DNA of 58,478 bases from NCBI GenBank assembly GCA_016929495.1, contig JAFGIS010000204.1, forward strand, positions 1 to 58,478, read 5' to 3'. Below are positions 42,817 to 49,742 of the stretch, one piece after another. Origin of the DNA: Polyangiaceae bacterium (GTDB lineage: Bacteria; Myxococcota_A; Polyangia; Polyangiales; Polyangiaceae). Positions within the stretch are counted from its first letter, which is position 1. Each line of letters opens with the position of its first letter. A program made the translations under genes and the position numbers. Under the pieces are notes generated by a model. The model saw only the letters and a program-made list of their open reading frames with translations, had not been told where the DNA came from and made no database searches.

Positions 42817-43638
42817 ATGAGCCCCGAAGCTAGCAAGAAGACACCACGAACCTTCCACTGTCGCGAGTCGCTTTGGCAGAAGTTCGAGCAGATGGCACAG
42901 GAGCTCGAATGCTCTGTCGACTACCTCATCAACGATGCGATGAAGCAGTACGCCCGCCAGCGGGGCTACACTACATCAGCATCTGCGGCAGAGACCTCTG
43001 CTCCGCTTTCGACGACCGTGGGCGCGCCTCCGCCCCCGGCGCCACCTCAGCCCTCGCGCAGCGCGTCGGGCTCGCATTCACAGAGCGGGTCCTCGGTCGG
43101 GGTCCGCGCCGTGCAGGCTCAAGCTCGCTCCGTCCCTTCGTTGCCCCCGCAGGCGGTGCCACCCGCCGCGACACACGCCATCCCGGCAGTCCCTCCCGCG
43201 CCGTTGTCATCAGCCAGATCATCCCCGGCCGGCGGCAATCCCCGGTTGCCTCCGCTTCCCACGCTGCGCAGCGTGCCACCCCCCGGCCGTATCGCATTCC
43301 CTGGCGGAGGTCCGCCGCCGCGCTCGGTGGGCCAAGCCGCCCCGCCCCCCAAGGGCTCTGGAACGCTGGCCGTGTACTACAAGGGTGAGTTCTTCAGGGT
43401 CAACAAGGACCGTTTCGTCATCGGACGGGGCAAGCAGGCGAGCGATCTCACGATAAAGGACCCCAACGTCTCGCGCCAGCACGCGATGATCGAGTTCATC
43501 AACGGACACTACTTCATCGTCGACATGGGCTCGACCAATGGGGTCGAGTTCGAGGGTCAGCGCATTCAGCGCAAGCTCATCGCCGACGGCGATATCTTCC
43601 GGGTCTGCGATCACGAGCTCCTGTTCGTGTACCAGTAG
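42817..43638 (+). CDS. RHH-FHA fusion protein
   Basis: 273 residues from the ATG at 42817. Residues ~8-50 look like a ribbon-helix-helix DNA-binding unit (PRTFHCRESLWQKFEQMAQE, CSVDYLINDAMKQYARQRGY). A ~125-residue Pro/Ser/Ala linker follows. The C-terminal ~90 residues are an FHA domain with its key motifs: VIGRGKQASDLTI, NVSRQHAMIEF and DMGSTNGVEFEGQR. FHA domains bind phosphothreonine, so the protein could connect Ser/Thr kinase signalling to DNA. The three kinases in this window make that idea attractive but the pairing is not shown. An upstream GTG (42796) would add seven residues. Confidence 0.8.
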   Translation: MSPEASKKTPRTFHCRESLWQKFEQMAQELECSVDYLINDAMKQYARQRGYTTSASAAETSAPLSTTVGAPPPPAPPQPSRSASGSHSQSGSSVGVRAVQAQARSVPSLPPQAVPPAATHAIPAVPPAPLSSARSSPAGGNPRLPPLPTLRSVPPPGRIAFPGGGPPPRSVGQAAPPPKGSGTLAVYYKGEFFRVNKDRFVIGRGKQASDLTIKDPNVSRQHAMIEFINGHYFIVDMGSTNGVEFEGQRIQRKLIADGDIFRVCDHELLFVYQ

Positions 43639-43689
43639 CCCCATACTGGAAGCGCCCCACCGCGGCGCATCGGCGAGGGCTACTACTCG

Positions 43690-45396
43690 ATGGTATCCAT
43701 TACTCACGCAGCGCGAGACATAGGACGTCTTCGCGACATCTCGACGGTACTCGTCCGGCACGGATTCGGAGAGTTCGCGCGGAGGCTGGGGCTCTTGCGC
43801 GTGTGGCGCAGCAAGGAGCCGGGATCGAGCGATCGAGCGCCGGACTCCGTAGGCAGTGAAGACGAGGTCCGCGGTGCACACGAACGTCTCGGCATTTCTC
43901 TGCCCGCGCGTGTTCGGTTGGTCCTGCAGGACCTTGGACCTTCTTTCGTGAAGCTGGGCCAGATAGCGTCCACGCGACCGGACGTGCTCCCGGCCGACTT
44001 GATCGAGGAGCTCCGCAAACTCCAGGACGCCGTCCCGCCCGTTGCATTTCCGGAAATCAAGGCGGAAGTCGAGCGGGCTCTCGGTGCCGACCTCGAACAA
44101 GTCTACGAACAATTCGAGCCTGAGCCGCTGGCAGCGGCGAGCATATCGCAGGTGCACAGGGCTCGGCTGCGGACTCCGGAGGGGCTGCGCGAAGTCGTCG
44201 TCAAGGTCCAGCGACCGGGGGCGGCCGAGACCATGGCGAGCGACCTTGACATCTTGCACGCCCTCGCGGCGCTCGCGGAACGCGCCATCCCGGAGTCCCG
44301 CATCTACTCGCCCGCGGGTCTCGTGCAGCAGTTCGACCGCGCGATCACGGACGAACTCGACTTCGCTCTCGAAGCAGAAAATGCCGAACGCTTCGCCCGC
44401 AATTTCGAGGGTGACCCTGACGTCCTGTTCCCCAAGGTCTATCGGCTGGCCTCTGCCAAGCGGGTGATCACGCTCGAGTGGTTGGACGGTGCGAAGATCG
44501 ACGCGGCCATCGAAGCCGGACACTCGGGCAAGCGCATCGCGCGCATCGCCCTGGGCACGTTCTTGAAGCAGGTGTTCGAGGACGGCTTCTTCCATGCGGA
44601 CCCGCATCCCGGCAACGTGTTCGTACTCGGCCCGCCGGATCAGCCGCAGCTGGCCCTGCTCGATTTGGGCATGGTGGGCCATCTCAACCCGCGCCTGAGG
44701 GACCTGGCGGCTGACGTGATGGTCGCGGCAGTTCGCCGCGACTATGACGCGATCGCCGACGCCATGCTTTCCATCGCCACGACCACCGAACGCATCGACC
44801 CGGACGCGTTTCGGGGTGAAGTGGCGCTGATGGCGGACAAGTACCTGGGCAGACAGCTGAAGGACATCGAGCTCTCAGTCTTGATTCGAGATCTCGTTCA
44901 GGCCGCAACCAAGTACGGTCTCGAGATCCCCTCCGAGCTCAGCCTCGTGGCCAAGGCGATGATGACCGTCGAGGGCGTCGGCAAGCAGATCGACCCCACC
45001 CTCGACGTGTTCGAGGAGACCAAGCCCTTTTTCTTCGGCTTGCTGCGAAAGCGCTATTCGCCCGAGCGCATCGGCAACAGACTACTGCGGCGCATCGAGA
45101 AGCTCAGCGAGGTGACGTACGATGTCCCCCAGCAGCTGCACCAAGTCCTGCACGATCTACGGCTGGGCCGGCTGAGCATCAGGGTCGAAGACATCCAAGC
45201 GCAGCGCGCCGCCGACAGGCTCGGCCGACGCGTCTACTCGGCGCTGGTGAGCGCATCGCTCATTGTCGGCGGCATGTGGCTGTTGGCAGCGCGACTGAAG
45301 CAGGAAGGCTTCGCGGTGCTGGCGTTGGCGGCGCTGTGGCTCTTGGTGCATGCAGCGGGCGACGCCTACCGCGCCCTGCGCAAGAACAAGAACTGA
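43690..45396 (+). CDS. ABC1/UbiB-family atypical kinase
   Basis: 568 residues. The family signatures are present: VKLGQIASTRPDVLP (KxGQ motif), AAASISQVHRARL, VVVKVQRPGA, ELDFALEAENAERFARNF, FFHADPHPGNVFVL and LLDLGMVGHL. Two hydrophobic segments close the C-terminus (SALVSASLIVGGMWLL, FAVLALAALWLLVHAA), as in UbiB. UbiB has ATPase activity and supports ubiquinone synthesis, and related proteins act on other isoprenoid lipids. No ubi or men genes are near, so I do not give a symbol. It follows the RHH-FHA gene by 51 bases. Confidence 0.92.
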   Translation: MVSITHAARDIGRLRDISTVLVRHGFGEFARRLGLLRVWRSKEPGSSDRAPDSVGSEDEVRGAHERLGISLPARVRLVLQDLGPSFVKLGQIASTRPDVLPADLIEELRKLQDAVPPVAFPEIKAEVERALGADLEQVYEQFEPEPLAAASISQVHRARLRTPEGLREVVVKVQRPGAAETMASDLDILHALAALAERAIPESRIYSPAGLVQQFDRAITDELDFALEAENAERFARNFEGDPDVLFPKVYRLASAKRVITLEWLDGAKIDAAIEAGHSGKRIARIALGTFLKQVFEDGFFHADPHPGNVFVLGPPDQPQLALLDLGMVGHLNPRLRDLAADVMVAAVRRDYDAIADAMLSIATTTERIDPDAFRGEVALMADKYLGRQLKDIELSVLIRDLVQAATKYGLEIPSELSLVAKAMMTVEGVGKQIDPTLDVFEETKPFFFGLLRKRYSPERIGNRLLRRIEKLSEVTYDVPQQLHQVLHDLRLGRLSIRVEDIQAQRAADRLGRRVYSALVSASLIVGGMWLLAARLKQEGFAVLALAALWLLVHAAGDAYRALRKNKN

Positions 45397-45519
45397 AGAG
45401 GCTGCGCCTCAGACCGACGAGGCATGTGAGGTCAGGCCGAGCGTCTGCGTTGTTCTGAAGGCGTCTCCGACGCTCGTCCTTTGGGGGAGTCCCCTGGGAG
45501 GGGCTGGCGCAGCCCGTCC

Positions 45520-45544
45520 CCCCAGTCGACGCAGTCGACTGGGG
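45520..45544. terminator. Hairpin with 10-bp stem
   Basis: CCCCAGTCGA (45520-45529) pairs exactly with TCGACTGGGG (45535-45544), loop CGCAG. Confidence 0.6.
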
Positions 45545-45606
45545 CCCCTCTCCCACTTCCCCAAGTTGCCGCTCTCGCTGCCGCTCGAGCGAACATGGGG
45601 CCCATC

Positions 45607-45649
45607 GCACCCCGTCAGGCGGGGTGCGCCCCACGCTGCGCGTGGGGGC
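45607..45649. terminator. Two adjacent hairpins
   Basis: GCACCCCG (45607-45614) pairs with CGGGGTGC (45620-45627). Immediately after, GCCCCACGC (45628-45636) pairs with GCGTGGGGGC (45640-45649) with one bulged base. Confidence 0.55.
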
Positions 45650-45713
45650 CCATTTGCCAAACGGTCACAACCTGACTCAAACGTAACGGATGTCGCTCTT
45701 CAAGGTCTCCAGT

Positions 45714-45734
45714 GCCCTGTCTCCGAGACAGGGC
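45714..45734. terminator. Hairpin with 9-bp stem
   Basis: GCCCTGTCT (45714-45722) pairs with AGACAGGGC (45726-45734), three-base loop. Its left arm also begins a partial copy of the dispersed 43-bp repeat. Confidence 0.55.
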
Positions 45735-45760
45735 CCCTGAGAAGCACAGCGTTTGCTGGC

Positions 45761-45803
45761 TTCGAGGCCGTCGGATTCTGCGGCGAATCACGGAGACGGG
45801 GCA
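45761..45803 (-). repeat. Dispersed 43-bp repeat, copy 2
   Basis: Reverse-complement copy of 35599-35641, about three mismatches. Together with the shared 15 bases at 45712-45726 in the other orientation it forms an imperfect inverted repeat about 90 bases wide. Confidence 0.7.
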
Positions 45804-45868
45804 CCAGGACGACTTCCAACGACAGCCGGAAGCCGTCCGCGTCTCCAGATTGCCCGGTGGCGGGTGGC

Positions 45869-46207
45869 TCAGCCGCCGACCTTGCCCTGAAGCAAGAAGG
45901 CCATCGCGAAGCCGAACAGCACGAGCGACTCGATGAGCGCCATGCCGAGCAGCATCGCCGTCTGAATGCGTGAAGCGGCACCTGGATTGCGGCTGATGCC
46001 CTCGACGGCCGAGCCCGCTGCGCGCCCCTGCCCGATCCCTCCACCGAGCACAGCCAAACCCATGGCCACGCCAGCGCCCAGCGCGGCCATGGCCTGGGCG
46101 TCGAAGGCGTTGGCGGCCGCGCCACCAGCGGCCTCCTGGGCCATGGCAGTCGTCGACACCAAAGTGACCAGGGACGCGGTCACGAGCGCAGGCTTCTTCT
46201 TGAACAT
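45869..46207 (-). CDS. atpE: ATP synthase Fo subunit c
   Basis: 112 residues from the ATG at 46207, which has a strong AAGGAGA site (46214-46220). It is longer than usual because a signal-peptide-like leader (ALVTASLVTLVSTTAMAQ) precedes the two-helix hairpin, as in some deltaproteobacteria. Helix 1 has MGLAVLGGGIGQGRAAGSAV, the loop SRNPGA, and helix 2 carries the ion-binding Glu in LLGMALIESLVLFGFAMAF. The residues after the Glu (Ser-Leu-Val-Leu-Phe) lack the Thr and Tyr typical of Na+-binding rings, so proton coupling is likelier. It ends the atpZ-I-B-E operon. Confidence 0.95.
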   Translation of the reverse strand: MFKKKPALVTASLVTLVSTTAMAQEAAGGAAANAFDAQAMAALGAGVAMGLAVLGGGIGQGRAAGSAVEGISRNPGAASRIQTAMLLGMALIESLVLFGFAMAFLLQGKVGG

Positions 46208-46334
46208 GCTGGGTCTCCTTATTCGCGAGCTTTGGGGCAGGCTTTGTCCTATTTCAGGGGCGCCGGCTAGCGCCCACACCGGCCGAACCGGCGAAGAACA
46301 CACCCGGAGCGGTCGGCCCCGGGGCGGCAGTCGT

Positions 46335-47096
46335 TCAGTGCTCATGCTCCGTGGCCAGAGCGATGTAGATGGTGGTGAGCAGAGCGAACACCAACGTCTG
46401 AATCACGACGATGATACAGCCCAGCAGCATCAGGGGCACCGGGACGAGGATGGCGACCAGGCCCAGGAATATGGACAGGATGAGGTGGTCGACCGCCATA
46501 TTCAGCATCAAGCGCAGCCCGAGCGTAATGGGCCGGACGCACAGGGAGATGACCTCGATCGGCAGGATGAGCGGGGCCAAATACCATGCCGGTCCCGCCA
46601 GGTGCTTCACGTAGCTCCAGCCGTTGGCGATGAGCCCGTAGAGGTTGAACAGGACAAACACGACCAGCCCCGCTCCGAGCGTGATATTCAGACTGCTCGT
46701 GGCGATCGGCATGCCCGGAATGAGCGCCATGACGTTGCTGAAGAAGACGAACAACGCCGAAGCTGCGATCACCGGGAAGTAGCGCCTGGCCCGGTGCGCG
46801 TCCATCGCGGACTTGGCGAGATCGTAGAAGTAGCCGAGGAACGCTTCCATGAACGTGCGCAGCGTCAGCCGGTCCTCGGGCACGTAGGCGTCCTGTTGGA
46901 GCAGCCGTCTGCGGGCGATCAACGCCAGAGCCGTGATCAGAACTGCGATGAAGATCGCTGCGGAAATGGGTTCGAAGCTACGCCAGGTCGGCGGGTCGCT
47001 CTCGAGCAGCGTGTCCCCGATGGCACTCGCGTTGCGGTCGAGCGTGTGCTCCGCGTGGGCGAGAATGAGCGTGAGCCAGGAGGTGTGATGCGGCAT
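46335..47096 (-). CDS. atpB: ATP synthase Fo subunit a
   Basis: 253 residues from the ATG at 47096. Several membrane helices are seen. The essential Arg lies in ITLGLRLMLNMAVDHLIL (the LxLRLxxN motif), and the final helix IVVIQTLVFALLTTIYIALATEHEH carries the conserved Gln. Together with the c ring it forms the proton path of F-type ATP synthase. The ATG follows the atpI stop by 2 bases. The 127-base gap to atpE may hold a secondary start or processing site. Confidence 0.95.
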   Translation of the reverse strand: MPHHTSWLTLILAHAEHTLDRNASAIGDTLLESDPPTWRSFEPISAAIFIAVLITALALIARRRLLQQDAYVPEDRLTLRTFMEAFLGYFYDLAKSAMDAHRARRYFPVIAASALFVFFSNVMALIPGMPIATSSLNITLGAGLVVFVLFNLYGLIANGWSYVKHLAGPAWYLAPLILPIEVISLCVRPITLGLRLMLNMAVDHLILSIFLGLVAILVPVPLMLLGCIIVVIQTLVFALLTTIYIALATEHEH

Positions 47097-47098
47097 CG

Positions 47099-47488
47099 CT
47101 AGCCCTCTTGCTCCACTGCACTCGATCTGAGCTGTGCGACCAGAATGGCGAACGGCAACAAGGCAAAACCCACGAGAAGCGGCACTGGCTGCACGATTCG
47201 GGCAGCCACCAGCGCGTACAGGACAGCGACGAGGGCCGCTAGTTTCACGGGAAGGAGCAGTCCCCACGCCGTCAGCGAGCCAGCCGGCGAGAGCCAACGC
47301 CGAACCAAAATGGCGAGCAGCCAGAGATTGGTCGCAGCCAGGGTCGAGCCCAACGCCACGGCCAGGGCCGGACGCGGTCCGGCAACCAGCAACGCCGCCA
47401 TGGAAGCAATGACCCCCAGGACGCCGATGGTCACCAGGCAGCGCATGAGGATGGGTCGCGCAGTGTCGCGCTCGGTCGCTTCAGTCAT
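47099..47488 (-). CDS. atpI: ATP synthase assembly protein I
   Basis: 129 residues with four hydrophobic segments (VTIGVLGVIASMAALLVAG, AVALGSTLAATNLWLLAILV, LPVKLAALVAVLYALVAA, VPLLVGFALLPFAILVAQL). The size, topology and position directly before atpB fit AtpI (PF03899-like), which helps assemble the c ring. The sequence itself is weakly conserved, so context carries much of the call. It overlaps atpZ by 8 bases. Confidence 0.8.
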   Translation of the reverse strand: MTEATERDTARPILMRCLVTIGVLGVIASMAALLVAGPRPALAVALGSTLAATNLWLLAILVRRWLSPAGSLTAWGLLLPVKLAALVAVLYALVAARIVQPVPLLVGFALLPFAILVAQLRSSAVEQEG

Positions 47489-47738
47489 GAGGTTCCTTCA
47501 GCTCGTGTCGCTCCTGCTCTGCGATCTGGTCCGCTTCGCGATTCGCTCGTCGCAGCGCTCTCCACACGGCGCGTGCTCCGGCGGCGAGTCCGAAGGCGGT
47601 TCCGATCAAGGTCAACCAGGGCGCGGTGTGCAGGCGCTGGTCGAGCCAGTGTCCACAAGCGAGCCCAAAGAGCACGCTCAGGCCGAGTTCGAGTCCGACC
47701 GTCCCGTAGCTGCCGACGCTCTTCCAATCCTGCTGCAC
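47481..47738 (-). CDS. atpZ: AtpZ-like Fo accessory protein
   Basis: 85 residues from a GTG at 47738. Two membrane helices (VGLELGLSVLFGLACGHWLD and WLTLIGTAFGLAAGARAVW) and the pattern GYxxxxxELxxxxxxGxxxGxxLD are those of AtpZ/AtpI-like proteins at the head of atp operons. In other bacteria AtpZ and AtpI assist Fo assembly or Mg2+ supply. It is the first gene here, and its promoter should lie in 47740-47900, shared with the divergent secreted protein. Confidence 0.85.
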   Translation of the reverse strand: MQQDWKSVGSYGTVGLELGLSVLFGLACGHWLDQRLHTAPWLTLIGTAFGLAAGARAVWRALRRANREADQIAEQERHELKEPHD

Positions 47739-47900
47739 CGTCCATTACCTGCGAGCCACGGCGACGCCAACGGCCCAAGGCAGGGTCGACCTATCACGCG
47801 GTCGGGCCGACGGTCAATCGGAGCTCGCCGCCCCTCGCAGCGAAAGTCGTAACCGTACCGGGGGCAAACCCGCTGTAGGCTCGGCGCACTGCAGAGTGGT

Positions 47901-48902
47901 ATGGTTCGTCGCGCCATGACCAGAACCGCGGTCTTCTTCGCAGCGTGGGTTGTGCTGACGCATGCGAGCCTGGTTCCTGCCCAGGCCGACCCGGCGGACA
48001 AGAACACTGATCCTGGAGCGCCATCTGCCGAGCCAAGCGGCACGCCGCCCTCGTTCTACGTGGAGCCCAGCGATGTGGCAACGCCGGTGTCGGATAGGGC
48101 GCCCCCTGCGGCAGCCGGACCCGGGCAGCACGTGGAGCCTGCGCCCTCGGAACCCGTGGCCGCGTCACCCTCGGCGCACCTGACGCGAACACCAGCGGCG
48201 GGGCCAAGGCCTGCGCACATGGTGTTTCCCGTCTACGAGCCGCCTCCGCCGCCGATGCCCCGGCATCTGGCGCCTTGGCAGTCCTTGTGGGTCGGTGTGC
48301 GCACCGGCTGGTTCGTACCATTCGGTGATCTGTGGGGCTACTGCGTCAACGACGCGTACGGCAACTGCGTCCAGATCAACGCCACCAGCTGGAACCAATA
48401 CTCCGGTTCCGGGCCAATGCTCGAGCTCGACCTGGGCGCGCGCCTCGCGCGTCACTACAACGTCTTCGGTCTGTGGGAACGCACCTCCCTCGGCCATGGC
48501 AAAGGCTTCGATGAGGCCTACGGTGGGCAGCGCACGGGCGACACGGACTTCTGGGCGGTCGGTGTGCGAGTGTCTTCGGATCCGGATGAGCTCGGCCTGC
48601 TCGTGGAGTTCGCACTCGGCTATCGGCGAGCACGCGCGCTGTGGCGCAATGGCATCGAACTGAGGCTCACGGACGCTCCTCTCGAGGCACGGATTGGAAT
48701 CGGCGCCGACATCCGGCTCTCGAAGATCGTCGCCTTGTCTCCGATGGTCACGTTCGGATTCGGCCGGTTCGGTTCAGCCCAGTGGGTGGACTCTCGGCAC
48801 AACAGCGTCGAAGTGCTCGACGCGCTCGATGCGTTCGGGCATGGCTGGCTCACGCTCCAGCTCGGAGCGCATTTCGACGCGCTCGGGAAGCGACGGCCGT
48901 AG
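47901..48902 (+). CDS. Secreted Pro-rich protein with beta-barrel-like domain
   Basis: 333 residues from the ATG at 47901 (47916 is possible). Signal peptide (AVFFAAWVVLTHASLVPAQA), then about 90 residues rich in Pro/Ala/Ser, typical of a periplasm-spanning linker. From about 130 onward it has beta strands with aromatic girdles (SLWVGVRTGWFVPFGDLWGY, HYNVFGLWERTSLG, MVTFGFGRFGSAQW, LQLGAHFDAL), which suggests an outer-membrane barrel. One cysteine pair (YCVNDAYGNCVQ) is in a predicted loop. Family unknown. It is divergent to the atp operon. Confidence 0.6.
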   Translation: MVRRAMTRTAVFFAAWVVLTHASLVPAQADPADKNTDPGAPSAEPSGTPPSFYVEPSDVATPVSDRAPPAAAGPGQHVEPAPSEPVAASPSAHLTRTPAAGPRPAHMVFPVYEPPPPPMPRHLAPWQSLWVGVRTGWFVPFGDLWGYCVNDAYGNCVQINATSWNQYSGSGPMLELDLGARLARHYNVFGLWERTSLGHGKGFDEAYGGQRTGDTDFWAVGVRVSSDPDELGLLVEFALGYRRARALWRNGIELRLTDAPLEARIGIGADIRLSKIVALSPMVTFGFGRFGSAQWVDSRHNSVEVLDALDAFGHGWLTLQLGAHFDALGKRRP

Positions 48903-48985
48903 CGCTGCCTAAAGCGGCAATCAGTCTGATCGCCGCGCACAGAACAAGGACCTAGAGCACCGAACACGCAACAGACCACGCCAAA

Positions 48986-49040
48986 GGCGACGCCGAAAAC
49001 GCACCCCTCGCCCGCCGAGGGGTGCGTTTTCGGCGTCGCC
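48986..49040. terminator. Perfect 24-bp-stem bidirectional hairpin
   Basis: Arms 48986-49009 and 49017-49040 are exact reverse complements around a 7-base loop (GCCCGCC). The arms hold AAAA on the left and TTTT on the right, so each transcript sees a partial U-rich element. It lies between the convergent secreted-protein gene and rdgB and should end both. Confidence 0.85.
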
Positions 49041-49067
49041 GCCGCGGTTGCCAAACTGATTGCTGCT

Positions 49068-49736
49068 CTAGAACTGAGTACCCCGGTCAGCAGCGGCGCG
49101 CTCCGCCTCCGCCAGCTGCGCCCGAACGAGCTCGGCGATCACCGTCCTCATGGCTCGTGCTGCGCGACCGCGATGGCTCAGCGCGTTCTTTTCGGCTGCG
49201 TCTAGCTCGGCCATGGTGCGCCCCTGGTAGCCTGCGACGAGAAACAACGGATCGTAACCGAAGCCGCGCGTTCCCCTCGGCGCCAAGCCGATGCTGCCCT
49301 CACACACCCCATCGACCGAGCGAACGGTCCGGGGCTCCCATGGCGTGGCCAGCGCGAGCACACAGCGAAACCGCGCTCCGCGTTGCTCCGGAGGGAAGCT
49401 TCCGAGCTCGCGCAGCAGAGCGTCGTTGTTCTGGACATCCGTTGCGTTCTCACCTGCGTACCGAGCCGAGCGCACTCCGGGCCTGCCCTCGAGCGCATCG
49501 ACCTCCAAGCCGCTGTCCTCGGCCAGCGTGACCATGCCGGTGGCCCGACAGGCTTGCTGGGCCTTGCTCGCTGCGTTCGCTTGGAAGCTGTCGCCTTCCT
49601 CGGTGAGCACCGGCGCCGGATCGAGAACGTCGCCGAGAGTGACCAGGGCGACCGGCATGTCGGCCAGAAGCGATCTGAGTTCGGCGAGCTTGCCCTGGTT
49701 GCTGGTCGCGATCACGATGGTCAGGAGGGGCTCCAT
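49068..49736 (-). CDS. rdgB: Non-canonical purine NTP pyrophosphatase (RdgB/HAM1)
   Basis: 222 residues. Key motifs: IATSNQGKLAELRSLL (the SxNxxK nucleotide-binding start), LTEEGDSFQANAASKA, LAEDSGLEVDALEGRPGVRSARYAG, and GFGYDPLFLVAGYQGRTMAEL followed by KNALSHRGRA. The enzyme hydrolyses ITP, dITP and XTP to monophosphates and keeps them out of DNA and RNA. It is the last gene of an operon with two histidine kinases, starting 6 bases after the second. Its mRNA ends at the 24-bp hairpin. Confidence 0.96.
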   Translation of the reverse strand: MEPLLTIVIATSNQGKLAELRSLLADMPVALVTLGDVLDPAPVLTEEGDSFQANAASKAQQACRATGMVTLAEDSGLEVDALEGRPGVRSARYAGENATDVQNNDALLRELGSFPPEQRGARFRCVLALATPWEPRTVRSVDGVCEGSIGLAPRGTRGFGYDPLFLVAGYQGRTMAELDAAEKNALSHRGRAARAMRTVIAELVRAQLAEAERAAADRGTQF

Positions 49737-49742
49737 ATCGAG

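Larger units (their letters stand above)
45397..45868. other. Hairpin-rich region between convergent genes
   Basis: No gene is supported in these 470 bases between the UbiB-like gene and atpE. It contains at least four perfect or near-perfect hairpins (45520-45544, 45607-45627, 45628-45649, 45714-45734) and a dispersed repeat at 45761-45803. Some of it presumably ends transcription from both sides. Confidence 0.65.

Noticed and set aside
45350-45973. A 207-codon plus-strand frame after the UbiB-like gene
   Set aside because: It overlaps the UbiB-like and atpE genes and passes through four hairpins. Composition is not protein-like.
45869-46207. Na+-dependent ATP synthase c ring
   Set aside because: The Glu-Ser pair is present, but the following Thr and Tyr ligands are Leu and Phe, so the Na+ signature is incomplete.
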